Assembly (NCBI GenBank): GCA_030762175.1 | Contig: CM060842.1 | Location: 51,180,501-51,244,500 of the forward strand | Direction of reading: 5' to 3' | Origin: Metallyticus violacea | Lineage: Eukaryota > Arthropoda > Insecta > Mantodea > Metallyticidae | Length of the DNA: 64,000 bases | Shown: piece by piece, positions 47,860 to 59,450 of the stretch | How the letters are laid out: the number at the start of each line of letters is the position of its first letter | Position numbering within the stretch: position 1 is the first letter of the stretch | Position numbers and translations under genes: made by a program | The notes under the pieces: model-generated | The model's database searches: none | What the model was told of the DNA's origin: nothing | Seen by the model: the letters and a program-made list of their open reading frames with translations, nothing else

Positions 47860-48085
47860 GATAAAACAAAATTACTAGTAAATGAAATTTTTCAGGTATA
47901 TTGCAAGCTACACAAAACTAAATCACGAAAGAAATGACATTCATTAAGAATTAAATTTATTTGAAATAAATTAAAAATGGACACATGGAGGAACAACTGG
48001 GAATCACAATGGAAAGAATGCACTGCACCAACTACTGTGCAGACTTTAAAAAAATATAATCATATAGGCAGAAGATAGTGATGGT
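46251..48085 (+). mobile_element. LINE ORF2 relic (reverse transcriptase region)
   Basis: A strongly decayed but ordered plus-strand match to a non-LTR RT. Blocks are EDEWNVLQLILNEAANEALD (about 46358-46417), LKELEPALEKTKNRKSVGM (about 46812-46868, the RT start KxxxxxKSPGxDxI), YSHCNKL, LVADYTVAFHKLN (FxDxxKAFD position), IGVRQ and CSMPPT (the GVRQGCxxSPxLF motif with one stop), then FAGDK (FADD, the first D lost). These are followed by VDIQIGLYELYK, NMKISVEKMKPM and, past an (AAT)n run, KMDTWRNNWESQWKE with a remnant of the RxxR tail. The catalytic YADD-type motif has lost its first aspartate. Confidence 0.75.
47812..47862. repeat. (AAT)n with GAT interruptions
   Basis: About 13 AAT/ATA units followed by GATAATGATGAT, inside the decayed LINE. 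Confidence 0.85.
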
Positions 48086-49650
48086 CTTTCTAAATTCTAT
48101 ACTGCTTAAATGTAGTTATTACATGCAGAAATGTCTTAATACACAGAAGTCTGGTGATAATACTCTTGATTTTCTATGCAGTCTTCTAGTACAAGAGGGT
48201 AACTAATACGCGCAACCGGTTCATAATGTATTGCACGGACTATAGTTCAGTACTGCCGGGACGATCTTGCGCGATGCATGGGCTAGAGAGTAGCACCGCC
48301 ACTCATCTCCTTCCATAACCACGCTTCTCATACACTAAGGCATACCCACGTCAAATTTCACTGAAATATTCCCATAGTTTGAAATTCATGAAGAGAACCC
48401 AGGGCGAATGAGACACCAGAAATTATTCCCGTATACCACAGCACCTACCTTCTAGTAAGCTCTCTTTTCTACCCTTTCTTTAATTTTGGACGAGGAGAAT
48501 AAACAGTGACGTTTCTTTTAGTTAGAAATTGAACCTAAAACCTGCTGAACAGAAAGCTACTTCTAAACACTTAGAACTAAGGACTTAGGGCGGATAAATG
48601 TTGAGCTTAAATATTCAATCAAGCGCAGAAGAATTTCTTTCTATTATTTGTTCTTTCGTAGAGAAATGCTGAAGAGATTGATTCCGACATAACAGAAGAC
48701 ATTGCCTGAGTAAAGAAGCCCCTTAAAAACTTTACCACGTCATTAGACATATATATCAACTGGTGAATGTAAAGAATTATGGATCAACTTGATGGTAGAG
48801 AAATGATTATCAACATTGCTTGTACTTATTTGTGAAATGGACATTTATTGTAGTAATTATAAGCAATTATTACAGTTAATCATTACAAGACTATTTTGCC
48901 ACAGTTGTTGGTTTACATGAAAAAAAAAAAAAAAAGCTTTCTCTAAATGCTGCGGCCAGCATTGTTTATGAACTGAGTGAACGTGTCTGGAGAGGCAAAG
49001 AGAGACATTACCGTTAGAAATGGTAAGGGATAGGTGTGGTGGGATAATCGTGCTGAAATTGTTTGTCGTTTTCTAAATCCTTCTTCCTAGCCTCTTTTCA
49101 TTAATTGGTTCCCTTAGTTTTTTGATAAAGAAAAAAATCAATGGTTTCCAGTTACATTGTAGGACTTTTAAATAACCGACAGAAAGATTACTTGGTATCT
49201 ACCCTCTAAAACAGCTGTAGCCATTAGTTTTCTGAAAGTGAATTGTCATAAATTTCAAATGATGTGCAGTATGCAAGATGTCTGCACCATTTCTTCACCA
49301 ATGTACTAGAATTAAGTTCATTTTATACATTATAATATATTATTACATGAATAACTTTTAATAGATTAATAAGACGCTGCAATAATGACTGAATCTATAA
49401 TCTGCTTCATAAGTAACATATGAAAAATTGATACAAAGGACCGTGACGTCACAGGATATTGCTATAACTATCACTCAATGTATGAGCGGGCGTCATTTAT
49501 AAATGTTTATTAGATATAAGTAATTCATTCACAACTTAAGCATTGCACTCATTAATAAAAGTTCACTGTGAATACGCTCCCAAGAGATATGGGAAAAGGT
49601 TGCACCTCTATCATACTGGGGCTCACACTTTTTTAATTCAGCACAACACT
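48086..49650. other. AT-rich interval
   Basis: Nothing recognisable. An A-run of 15 lies at about 48921-48935. Confidence 0.5.
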
Positions 49651-49880
49651 GCAACATGTTATCTAAAACCTTGCTCTGCACACAATGCTTTTGAATTTAG
49701 TGTTATTTTGCCCGAGAGTTGGCATCGCTGCAATGATACACACTGTTTCCATTCCCCTGCGGGCTGTAACACCCTTTCGTACACTGCCCAGTTTTCATTT
49801 CCGCCCAGGCCGAGCCCGATTGTTTCTTTTCTAACGGCTACGGTCGGGAAATGTGATTGAATTTTCGGTTTGCCCACCCC
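49651..49880. other. GC-richer patch, open on both strands
   Basis: A patch of roughly balanced composition in AT-rich surroundings, open on plus (105 codons, 49543-49860) and minus (72 codons, 49877-49659). The minus reading contains ETIGLGLGGNENWAVYERVL. I recognise no family. No pair of strong splice sites was seen. It could be an exon or an old repeat. Confidence 0.25.
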
Positions 49881-51677
49881 GCATGGCAGTTATTCATCAG
49901 GTCCAGTTTCAAAACCGTTTGCCGGTCATTGTTATCCTGATTACATATCCAAGGCCTTCTGGAAACTTTATAGTTCCATACAGACGAACTGATGAATTGG
50001 TGCAGATCGTTATCCTATGAAACTCTTTTCATTCCGAACTTTTCACCACGTTAAAAAAAATAATTTAAAAAATGTGTTGGCTCTTCGTTTTACGTTTTTG
50101 AGCTCTAGTCGAGAATTATGAAAGTTGGTGATATGTTGACATTAATTGAGGAAGCCAACAATCCCTCGGTCGCATTGAAAAAAGGGAAAATTAGTCAGTA
50201 AAAATCTGGAAAAATGTTATAAAAACTATAGCTCCTAATTTGTGTATCACAAAAATTGTATTTATAACTGTGCAAGTTTTTAACGACAGAATATTAATTG
50301 CTTAAGCATGCAAGGTATTCATTATCTTTTAGTGATAAAATGTTTCTCAGTTAGAATTTAATCACTATTTTTAAAACATTTATTTTAACTTTAAGCATGA
50401 TACTTTGATTTAAAAAAAAAATGATTTTGAGGTAGTGTTCCAGAAAGACATTTGGGAGTAGGGGTCGGTGGTTCAGGGGCAATACAGGGGAAGTGTTTAA
50501 CTTGACAAGACGGGGTTTCAAAATAATTTCAAATTTATAAAATATAAAATAACGTGTTTTAATAAAACCTTTATTAAAATAGAAATTTGCGCTATTATTT
50601 GGTGGGTGTTTGTTGGTATCACTGTTCAAAAAAAAAAAAACCAAAAAAAAAAAAAACGCTGGCTTTGTATTGTTTAGATTAGCGATACATAGATTTATGC
50701 TGAACATTTGTGGAGAAATATGTCTAAAAGCATGAAACGAATAACTAGGAATTTCACAAGATGGGTAATTTTTGCAGCTGAAAAGGACTGTTCTAGAAGG
50801 AGCTATTAAGAAATGCCTTTAGAGCGGCAATGAGACCAGACGAGTGGCTCCCTCGTGTGCAAGACATCTTCAAGAGTGTCAAAGAGAATTGTGTGGGGTG
50901 AATCAACTTAATAAAGGATTATTTTCAATGACGACATTTAGTTCTCTTTACATGTTACATGCAATGTCAGAGTTCATTGCAGGAAGACCGAGATATTCTT
51001 CCATGTTACTGAGTCTTGCAACTGAAGATGTATTACATGGAAAGTTGAGGAAAGCTTGTTGATGGGACTATCCACATATCCACGCCTCTCTCTATCTTAA
51101 ATTATCTTTCAGCAATTGAAGCTCTGACTGTTCCTTATCACTAAGATCTGACTTGTACAGTAATACATTACATAGCTTTTCTTTTATGACTAACACAGAG
51201 TCCTGATTTGGGACACATGTAACGCAAGTTAAAGAAGCGCTGTTCCAAGTATTCTACGATAGCGAATGATTTCGACAGATACTTTCGATGTTGAAGCACC
51301 TCAGGCAATGCAAAAGAAACTGATTACTAAATATCCTAAGAAATTCAGAATCATTAAAAATACATAATTATTTCTGAATTACACAACTATTTCAAAACTA
51401 AGCTCTTTATCTTTTGATAAGCACTGTACGCTCACACAAAAAAATGATACTTTTTAAATTTTTTATATATAAGATCGTTTAAATAAAATATGACCAGAAT
51501 GGACAGGTTACTCATTCCACTGAGCCGGAAATTTACTTTGACGACGGGAAATTGCTGTGTGCCGGTATTGGTACTTATCAAGGGAAATCACATCGCACGG
51601 TTCAAACTAATAACGCACATTTTTCGTTTATTTCGTTGTTTATTAGTAGTAAATATTAATAAATATTGTACTCGCCA
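49881..51677. other. AT-rich interval
   Basis: Nothing recognisable. An A-rich tract at 50628-50655 and a hydrophobic minus reading over it are composition effects. Confidence 0.45.
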
Positions 51678-52165
51678 TCATAATAGATTCTCAAAGTGCG
51701 TGTCCTCCGCTGCGAGACAAGCCTGCATTCTTTTGAAAAGATTTTGAGACACGCCGAAACGAATACTGTAAACCGCCTCCCGGACACTTTGTTTCAGCGT
51801 TTCCACATGTTTTATTTCAAGTATAGCAGTGCTGTTTTTAAGAATAAAGATGCAGCAGCTTAGTGACTTTATGTGCACTGCTGAAAGATACCCTTGGCTA
51901 ATAGTGTTAAAGACTTTCGAGAAGTTTCTAACCTATAGCCTGTTTCATCAAGCTTCTCCTCTGTTAAAACCCGGGTTTTGGGGCTTGGTTTCTTGACAGT
52001 TAAAGTGCCTTGATTCAGCAATCTGAAAATTGCATTTGCTGATGGAGATATTACTCCGCAAGAAAGTCTCTCCTATAGTATTTTACGATTTCATTTGCAC
52101 ATAACAATCACAAATAAACATTCTTTGTTCAAGAGTATGCTCCACATTATACATTAAAATGACCC
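51678..52165 (-). mobile_element. DUF4817-type transposase relic, catalytic core deleted
   Basis: The minus strand has the N-terminal block (EHTLEQRMFICDCYVQMKS, then SANAIFRLLNQGTLTVKK and VLTEEKLDETGYRLETSRKS), a good match to the DUF4817-type HTH and linker. After about 60 bases it goes directly to the C-terminal block (KHVETLKQSVREAVYSI and ending ACLAAEDTHFENLL), the family's CxxxxGxHFEHLL end. The whole DDE domain between is missing. The C-terminal stop lies at 51678. A deletion within one element is the simplest reading, as order and strand fit. Confidence 0.82.
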
Positions 52166-52801
52166 AATCGCACTTCCTATAGGAATGTAACTGAAACATT
52201 TGGCTATAAACACGACTGAGCAAGTTCAATTTAACATCAATCTTATTGCGAATCGTGCGTCCACCTAACTTCAACCAGCTTCCACAGATGACTAGTGAAA
52301 CGCCAAATGTGCAGCGGAATGAGGGCACAATATTTGTTTATTACGTTATCCCTACGTTCATGCACAAATGACATCTCCGAAAATGTATCAATGAATGACG
52401 ATGGAAAGCCTGTCTGGCCATGAAAATCTCAAAAACCATACGCGGTGTATACAACGGCGAATAAAGTTCTATAACGTTTCCGCCGATACTTCTTGATCAC
52501 CATATACTATGAATTCGTTTACCTCATCCTGGGACTGCAACATCTTTGGGCTGACGAAACATTCTTTAAGTGGCCTCGCTCTATGATCAAGAAGTTTGTT
52601 ATATGGGTGTGACAGTAACTTACGAACTTCTGACATTGATGTCGCTTTCTTGCTTTTATACTCTGAGCGCAGTAGCTAATGATTGAAATTTTTTACATAA
52701 ATGGGCGATTTATTTGAACTCTATTGTTCTATTCAACGTCCGTATATTTTAGACGTTAAACCATAAGGGTTAAATGCTTTCTCAATAAAGAACTGTTTAG
52801 C

Positions 52802-52839
<38 letters not shown>

Positions 52840-53310
52840 TTTCATAATTAGGTTCTAGTAATGAATTGGAGCATAGGTTACAGAACATTGTTAGTTATTG
52901 ATTTTGGCCTTACATCGACATATTTTAATACTGGGCAGTTTTTTTAGTTATTAATTCTGAAACATTTAGGACAGGTAAAATGTGTTCATTGTTAAGTAGG
53001 TATTAACTTATGTTTGAGAATTCTCCAAACGGCGGAAAGTCACTAAATAAATAAGCTTTCTGTCATATTTAACAGTTGATAGGAAGAAAATGAAATGCCA
53101 AAATGAATCCAAATCAGTCTGGGTATTGTGGCCAGCGCACCTCTTCATTTGGACTGAATGAAGTATCTAGGTTATTTTTTTATATTGCGTTCGTTGGAAG
53201 GTACAGACATGAAGCTCTTTTGGGGACCTTATTGGTTAGTAAGAAATTTATTTACATTTTTTTATATTAGCTCACTAATAGAATTAATTTTATGACAAGT
53301 AAAATGGAAT
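52166..53310. other. AT-rich interval with (TA)n
   Basis: Nothing recognised apart from a (TA)n run at about 52807-52836. Confidence 0.5.
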
Positions 53311-53420
53311 TTATTTTATCACAAGTAATATCACATGAGGGTCTGAGATAGCTGATAAATTCACTCACGCAGTGATGTGGAAAGCTCAGACCCTCGAGTG
53401 ATATTTATTAGCACTAATTC
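53311..53420. repeat. Imperfect inverted repeat
   Basis: TAATATCACATGAGGGTCTG (about 53327-53346) is mirrored by CAGACCCTCGAGTGATATTT (about 53387-53406), with about 40 bases between. Flanking TTATTTTATCAC and GAATAAAATAA extend the symmetry loosely. It may be a small foldback element; no coding content. Confidence 0.7.
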
Positions 53421-54685
53421 ACGAATAAAATAAGAATTTAAATGTAATCCCTCTAAACATGGCTTACAAAATTGTAATATTTGTATATATGTACTTAATC
53501 TTTTCAAGCAATTGCGGGAGAAGAATACCGATTGTCAGTATTGCCAACAGAGAAGAGCAAAAATACGGTTTAGGACTATTTCATGAATTTAATAAGAATA
53601 AAAGTGATATATATATTTAAAATTCGCGCACAGAATATAAGCAGTTGTAAAAAATGTTACACTTATGAATATCTATTATATTCAGAAACTGTGAGACTGA
53701 AATGGATAAAGTCGGCTATTACAATCGCTAATGTTCGATTCTCTAATACCAACTGAGGAGAAAAAAGATAATATACAGTGTCTCTATTTTTGTGTTCTGT
53801 GGTTTGGAATTCCTAAAGTTAAGATCAATTTGCACGTTTGACGCATCACCAAAACGCTTTGAAGAACCCTCCATTTTGCGTTATGATTGTCGTTTGTTCA
53901 TGCTTTTGTTGCTATCAATAGCTCCCTATCGCCTCTAGCAAAAGTGGTCAGTGATGCGTGTTCAGGAATTATATAGTGGAGGTATAGAGTTGGCTACACT
54001 GACCACAAGATAAATGCACGTCATGTGATAAAACGGATTTGACAATTTTTTCGACAATTTCACTCCGTAATCCGGCTGTGATTGGTCAAAATTCAAAATT
54101 TTGTTTCGTTTCATTGGTCGATTTTAAGATGATGTTACATGAATGAAATAGTCTTCCTAAGCCAGCAGAGGATGCAGATACACTTGCGATACATCTATGA
54201 CAAAACCAGAAATAATGGTTTTTCGTGTTTCCTTATTCGCTAAGTCGTTTATGCATATTTAGCAAGAAATACTTTATAATTAAATTCATTGTAACTGGCA
54301 AGGATGCCATCGCCCAGTAAATGATGGAAGTGTCTGAATAGAGTCTGAAACCATCTATGGGGGAAAAAAAAAACTAACAATAGAGAACTGGTAACAAAAA
54401 AGTAAGAAAGACACAATTAATAATATATGAGAAAGGAATATTACATGTAACTATTAAATTACAATAAATATCTACACTTGAAGCGAGGAAATGTTTTGAG
54501 AAAATAAGAGAAATATCTCTGTAGAATTTGCCTAGTTAATCAACATAAATCGCATTAAAAAGCAATAACACATGATAAAATAAAGGAATTGTAATTAAGA
54601 ATAGCTGCACACAATTTTATATTCAGCTTAATATGTTTCAATTAGAAGTATCGGATAATTTTGACGAACGAGGAGCAAAAGAAAA
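53421..54685. other. AT-rich interval
   Basis: Nothing recognisable. At 54060-54120 the phrase TCCGGCTGTGATTGGTCAAA carries a CCAAT-like box (ATTGG) that could be read as a promoter element, but no gene start follows. Confidence 0.45.
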
Positions 54686-54689
54686 CCAC

Positions 54690-54829
54690 CCCTGGAAGTT
54701 TACTTCAGAGATAGTATAATTGGAGCATTGCTGGAATAATTAAGGGGAATCATGTTGAAAAATAATGTTCAAGTTAAATTCTTGGTCCTTAATTGTTGGA
54801 CCGAGAATTTTCCAGACCGGCCTCGTATT
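54690..54829 (+). mobile_element. mariner 3' end
   Basis: The last part of a mariner element. It includes a C-terminal stretch recalling the 5.0-kb copy (the 4990-5159 layout: GAGCATTGCTGGAATAATTA, then a purine-rich spacer) and the end CCAGACCGGCCTCGTA, matching TTCAGACCGCCCTCGTA at 5143-5159. No more of the transposase is recognisable upstream. Confidence 0.65.
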
Positions 54830-56848
54830 ATTTTCAAGTTTTTTTTTATGCTGAAAACCAATTTCAGAATTTAAAATTACCACTTTGAAAAGAAAATGTG
54901 ATTGTGTACAATTGATATTTATTTATATTTTTTTTAAAAAAAATTCCACATTATTTAAAGAAAGTGAAGCTATTCATGAATATTTTTGAACCTAAAATAA
55001 TAGGTAATAAAACATGATATGAACATGATAGAAATTTATTACAAAAGGTGTACTTTTTCTACCAAAACCTGTCTTATCCAAACTATTGTGTGCAAAACTC
55101 TCCCAATCCAACATTAGTTGACATTATGTAAGTGTGACTGTACCCCCCCCCCTTTTTAAAAAAATAGCATTAAATTAATTTTTATTAATTTGTGCTGTTT
55201 GTCTTGTAGGAAAGTTTTCTGTTCTGTGAGAAGTTTCCTTACTGGATAAAGCGATATTGCATTTAATATAATGAAAAGTACAAAATAGGGTAACTCATTT
55301 AATTATGGAACATTCTTTCGTCAAGTTAAGGAAATAAAAATTTTTCTTTTGCTCTGAGGTGAACAGAATCAGCATGCTTCTGTAAGAAACTCTGGAATTC
55401 ACCTCATATTGGTTTTTGATGCGAGGATTGCAAGGGGAGGAGTTGCCAACTGTTGAGTCAGTAAAGAACACTTTCTCCTGGCATACTGCAATGGGTGTCT
55501 TCTTGCCCTTAAAGAACTTTTAAAATTACTGGTTATTGTAATTGGAGATTATGGTTCGAAACCACCTTTTTGGGGGAACCAGGCACTTTTTAACAGCCAT
55601 TCATAAACATTTTTCGTAGCGTAAGTGATAAGAACGTGCTAAAATACGACGTTATGCTAGGGATGTCAGCAGTTGGAACAGTTTTTCAAAGTGCTACTCA
55701 ATATAGTCAGAGACATCAAAATTAACACTAACTGCTTATTTTGCCATTTACCTGAGACACCCTACATTTACCAAAGCTTAGATTATGTTAGATATGTCTG
55801 ACAAAATTACAACATAATTGATTGTAAAATAAAACAATCTCATATTATTTCAATACAATAATGCAACAAGTAACTTTTTGTCTTCAGCAAGCACACACTC
55901 TATTGAACATTTGTGTCCAAGGATGCAGTCTAATTAAAAAGTAGCAAAAATGACCAGAAAACAGTTTTGCTGGATCTTTTCTTATCACTCGTGAATGCTC
56001 TTTGCTTTAGTGTAATTTATTTTTGTTTTGTTTTTGCACTTGCCATCTTGCGAAATTCATACATGTGCTTTATGTATTGTGGCATTCTAAGTGTAAAAAA
56101 CAAGACGAGTACATGAGAAATCCTACATTATACTTTAGGCTTAGCGTTGTTATTATTAAAGCTGACCAATGTTGCGCTACTTTCCCGTGGTTCCTAAAAT
56201 TCAAAGCCAGTGGACTGAAAGTGCTTGGAGAGACAACGGGACAGAACGTCAGAAAGTGGGAAAGGGCAGGAGTAGTAAAAGCGTTGTGGTACAGACGTTG
56301 TTTATTGAACCAATAATGGGTCCCATGCTTTGCTGATTTGTCTACGGCTTGTCTGAGGATCCAAATAATCAAGATTTGGAATAACAAACAACATATGCAC
56401 TACAGCTATCCCAACACTCCTATCCCTTTCCAGCTAACTGTTCTATCCTTCCACCTTCCCATACACTTTCAGTTCACTTACGGTGCTGACCGTCAGCGAA
56501 AGCTTTGGTTTTGAATTTTTTAAACCAAAGACCAAGACAAAGTAGCCCAGTAATGATCAATTTTAATAATAAACATTGCACCCCTTGAAAATAAACGTCT
56601 GTATCTAGATAGCATTCACTTGTCAAAAATACTGTAGCGGATATGTTTAATGTTATTAAAAGGTGCCAGAAATACTTAGAAAATGACAGTAAAAGTGTAG
56701 TTGGGGTAAGTATATCCATAATTATATCTAATAATTGATCGCGAATCTATAACAGCTGTTCACTGCTCCAAAACTTATGATCCAATAATCGCTTGTACAA
56801 GAACACATACATTTAGACAAAAACTGCACATCTCACCTCTTCCTTCCT
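54830..56848. other. AT-rich interval
   Basis: Nothing recognisable. Opposing frames over 56023-56387 lie in a slightly GC-richer patch and match nothing known. Confidence 0.45.
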
Positions 56849-56970
56849 GAAATTGATGTTGGTCCGGACGGTGCGATGGTGCAAGGGTTGCAGAGGCCTC
56901 GCGTTGTTCCCTAGTGGCGCCTTGGGAGTTTTCTCCGGTCCCTGCATCAGCTTGCGAAGTGCATACAGCT
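56839..56970 (-). CDS. Candidate internal exon of an unknown host gene
   Basis: On the minus strand a 132-base segment is bounded by a good acceptor (CCCGTTTGTTGCTGCAG ending at about 56971) and a consensus donor (GAG followed by GTGAGA, with the GT at about 56838-56837). It reads 44 codons in one open frame with phase 0 at both ends. It starts LYALRKLMQGPEKTPKAPL, contains PLHHRTVRTNINF and ends RKEE. The composition is GC-richer than the surroundings and codons often end in C or G, unlike the AT-rich TE relics. I do not recognise the protein and saw no other exon of the same gene. The frame is also open in a second minus frame through part of the segment, so a chance match to splice signals remains possible. 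Positions may be off by one or two bases. Confidence 0.4.
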
Positions 56971-56979
56971 GCAGCAACA

Positions 56980-57743
56980 AACGGGACAGTGTTACTAGAA
57001 ATCAAAAGATTCTGGTTTGGCACAAATACTTGGTAAGAGGGTCATCATTTTACAGTTCATGCATGAGGAATAGATTGTTTGGGGCGGAAGGGGACATTTC
57101 GTTATTTGAGCCTTGCTCACGGTCGGCGTTTACACCTACACCCTTAACGGGGGCAACTCCGAGAGGAAGAGATGAGGCGAGGGAGACACCTGGCGGCCAA
57201 TATTCACGTAGACGGTGTCTCTAACATGTTTTAAGATAGAACACCGGCAACTCCATAAGGCTGTAAAGAGATACTGGTAAAAACACAAATGATGTGCATT
57301 ATTTGTGAAACTATAATTGTATTTGATAAAACTAACATAACAGTGAGTAGAAACAATTTAAACATAGGAGAGAACCATTAAATGTATGCTTATTTATAAC
57401 TGAACCTGAGAGAATAAACGAACGAGTGTGAACGCTCTCTATTGGATTCACTTGATAAAAGCAATTATTAAATGCAAGCATCATGTATCCATCACTTTTG
57501 AAAAAAACAGCAACTGTTAATGTTTTCTATGAACAGAAAATCCGATTATAGTGTTTTAAATCATGGCCACTCCGAGCATATGTCGTGCCAGTAAAAATGA
57601 AAACTATTTCATTAAGAGCTGGAAACCCATAAATATATTTGCAGATGTTGATACTCGAAAATTTGTATTCTGCTTGATTTTATTTTTCAAAACCTGAAAA
57701 TTGAGAAATTAGACAAAATTAGTTCGATCTCAGTTCATTAGTA
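56980..57743. other. Interval with a second GC-richer patch
   Basis: At about 57085-57225 a GC-richer segment (including GGGGCGGAAGGGGAC and ACCTGGCGGCC) is open on the plus strand (123 codons, 56853-57224, mostly antisense to the candidate exon). No domain was recognised. The rest is AT-rich. Confidence 0.35.
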
Positions 57744-58359
57744 CAGTGAGGTTATTAGAATTACGGGCCAGCAGAGGACGACTATGTATTGAAAAAAGCC
57801 AGTAGTCTACAGCTTATACTAAATGTGCAGGTAGTAGCTGGTAATTATTTTAAGGTAGGCTTTGCCAGGGAGTGATTGTGCGTTCGTGTGTTAGCCGGTT
57901 CTTTAATTGTGTTTTAGTCCTGCAATTACATAAAAACATAGTTTTGAAGAACGGGTTTTATGTACCATATGTGAAAACGCATACTTGCAGAAGAGGGGAA
58001 GGAGATTGGCATCGAGTGCTAGATAGAGAAACTATTGGTCAACTTGCTAAAAAGTTACGACAGACAGGATCTATCAATGGCAAGAAACGTGTTCTTATGG
58101 AAGAAAAGTTCGATAAATAAAGACATTTCCTAAAATGCCGGCAATGTGTTGCCGTGAAAGGGCACACTTTTCAAATACTCTTATTACAGTTATTACTATT
58201 ATAAAGTTTTAAACACAGCATCATTTTAAGCTTTCAGTGAAAGTATAAATACTAAAACAAAAATACTAGCTTTACGCACAGCGACTCTGTTTTCGCCTTT
58301 CCGGTTACAACGGCTACTTTTTCCCAGTAAGGCGGCCCGCAACTCAAAAAACCTCACTG
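57744..58359 (+). mobile_element. HTH-only TIR element, copy 4 (best preserved)
   Basis: The left end CAGTGAGGTTATTAGAATTA continuing CGGGCC and the right end GGCCCGCAACTC continuing AAAAAACCTCACTG form a terminal inverted repeat of about 26 bases. The TA target duplication flanks both sides (57742-57743 and 58360-58361). The internal frame reads RETIGQLAKKLRQTGSINGK followed by KRVLMEEK. This matches the helix-turn-helix of DUF4817-type Tc1/mariner transposases. About 200 bases of non-coding sequence then lead to the right end. No catalytic domain. At 616 bp it is the longest uninterrupted copy and defines the family. Confidence 0.82.
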
Positions 58360-58372
58360 TATTTGGTATTTT

Positions 58373-59215
58373 TTATTTTATTTAAATGGTATATACGGAA
58401 TTTTGTTGAGAAAAAAATTAAATGGTATATAGGAATTTTGTTGAGAGAGAAAAAAAAAAAACAAAAAAACAAAAACAAAAACAAATATTAGTGCCGCTAG
58501 AGTGAATTTTAAATTTTGAATAAATCCCCCTGCTAATAGTCCCATTTCGCTGATTATCATAAACTATTTTTCTTATTTGATTTAAATGGTATATGCCTAA
58601 TTTAGTTGTGAAAAAACAAATATTGGGACTGATAGAGTGATTTTTATATTTTGGGCTTCAAGTTAACCCTCACTCCTAATGATCCGATTTCCCTGATTTT
58701 CAGAAATTATATTTTTATTTCATTTAAATAAACGAAATATACAGAGTTTCATTACAAACAAAGACAATTTAATGTCTCTAGAGAGTTTTTTAAATTTTGG
58801 GTTACAGGCAAACCTTCCCTCCTAATGGACCGATTTCACTGATTTTCGAAAACTATTTTTCCTACTTTATTTCAATGACCTTTAAAAAAATTTAAAATTG
58901 CAGCAGTTAGAGGCTTTTAAAATTTCGCTTTAACCCCCGCTTTTTCAGGTAGATATACCTCTCTCCTAATGACCCGATTGCCATGATTTTTGAAAATATT
59001 TTTATCATTTTTTTAAAGAGATATCTACCGAGTTTGGTTGAGAAAAAACAAAAATTGCGACCGGTAAAGCGATTGTTCAATTTCTTAAAAACATTTCGCT
59101 TTAGGTTTACACCCACTCCTAACGGTCCAACTTTGTGTATTAACGAACTCGACGAATAGTTTGTTAATTGTGCCGTTTCGTTGAGAAAAAACAAAAATAG
59201 CGATCGCTACAGTTT
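58373..59215. repeat. Diverged tandem array of about 145-bp units
   Basis: A repeated pattern runs through this block: TTTAAATGGTATAT, AATTTNGTTGAGAAAAAAC, AAATTGCGACCGNTAGAG, TTTTTAAATTTTGGG, CCCNCTCCTAATGNCCCGAT, and TTCNCTGATTTTCGAAAACT, then again TTT. Unit starts fall at about 58381, 58581, 58721, 58867, 59012 and 59160, giving a period near 145 after the first unit, which carries an A-rich insertion. Units have diverged, so the array is old. It begins immediately after the right end of the TIR element at 58361. Confidence 0.8.
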
Positions 59216-59367
59216 TAACGGACACACAACACAAATATAGATACGCATATTTTCGAAATATATCTTTTTTTTTTTAAATTGCAGGTGTCTTGCAGGCAGA
59301 TTTGTATAAATTAGTAAAAACATCTCCATTGGTACAACCGCAATAGCTTACATTTCTTCGGAATGCG

Positions 59368-59450
59368 CTTATTTATTTATTTATTCTGGCAGAACTAACG
59401 CCATTGGGTGTTCTCTTTCGTCCACCAATATAATGATAATTACATGACGT
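59368..59450 (-). mobile_element. LINE 3' UTR fragment (reverse)
   Basis: The sequence TTATTTATTTATTTATTCTG followed by GCAGAACTAACGCCA and TTGGGTGTTCTCTTTCG is, in reverse, a 3' UTR with an (AAAT)n tail of a type common in insect genomes. No coding part is attached. Confidence 0.45.
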
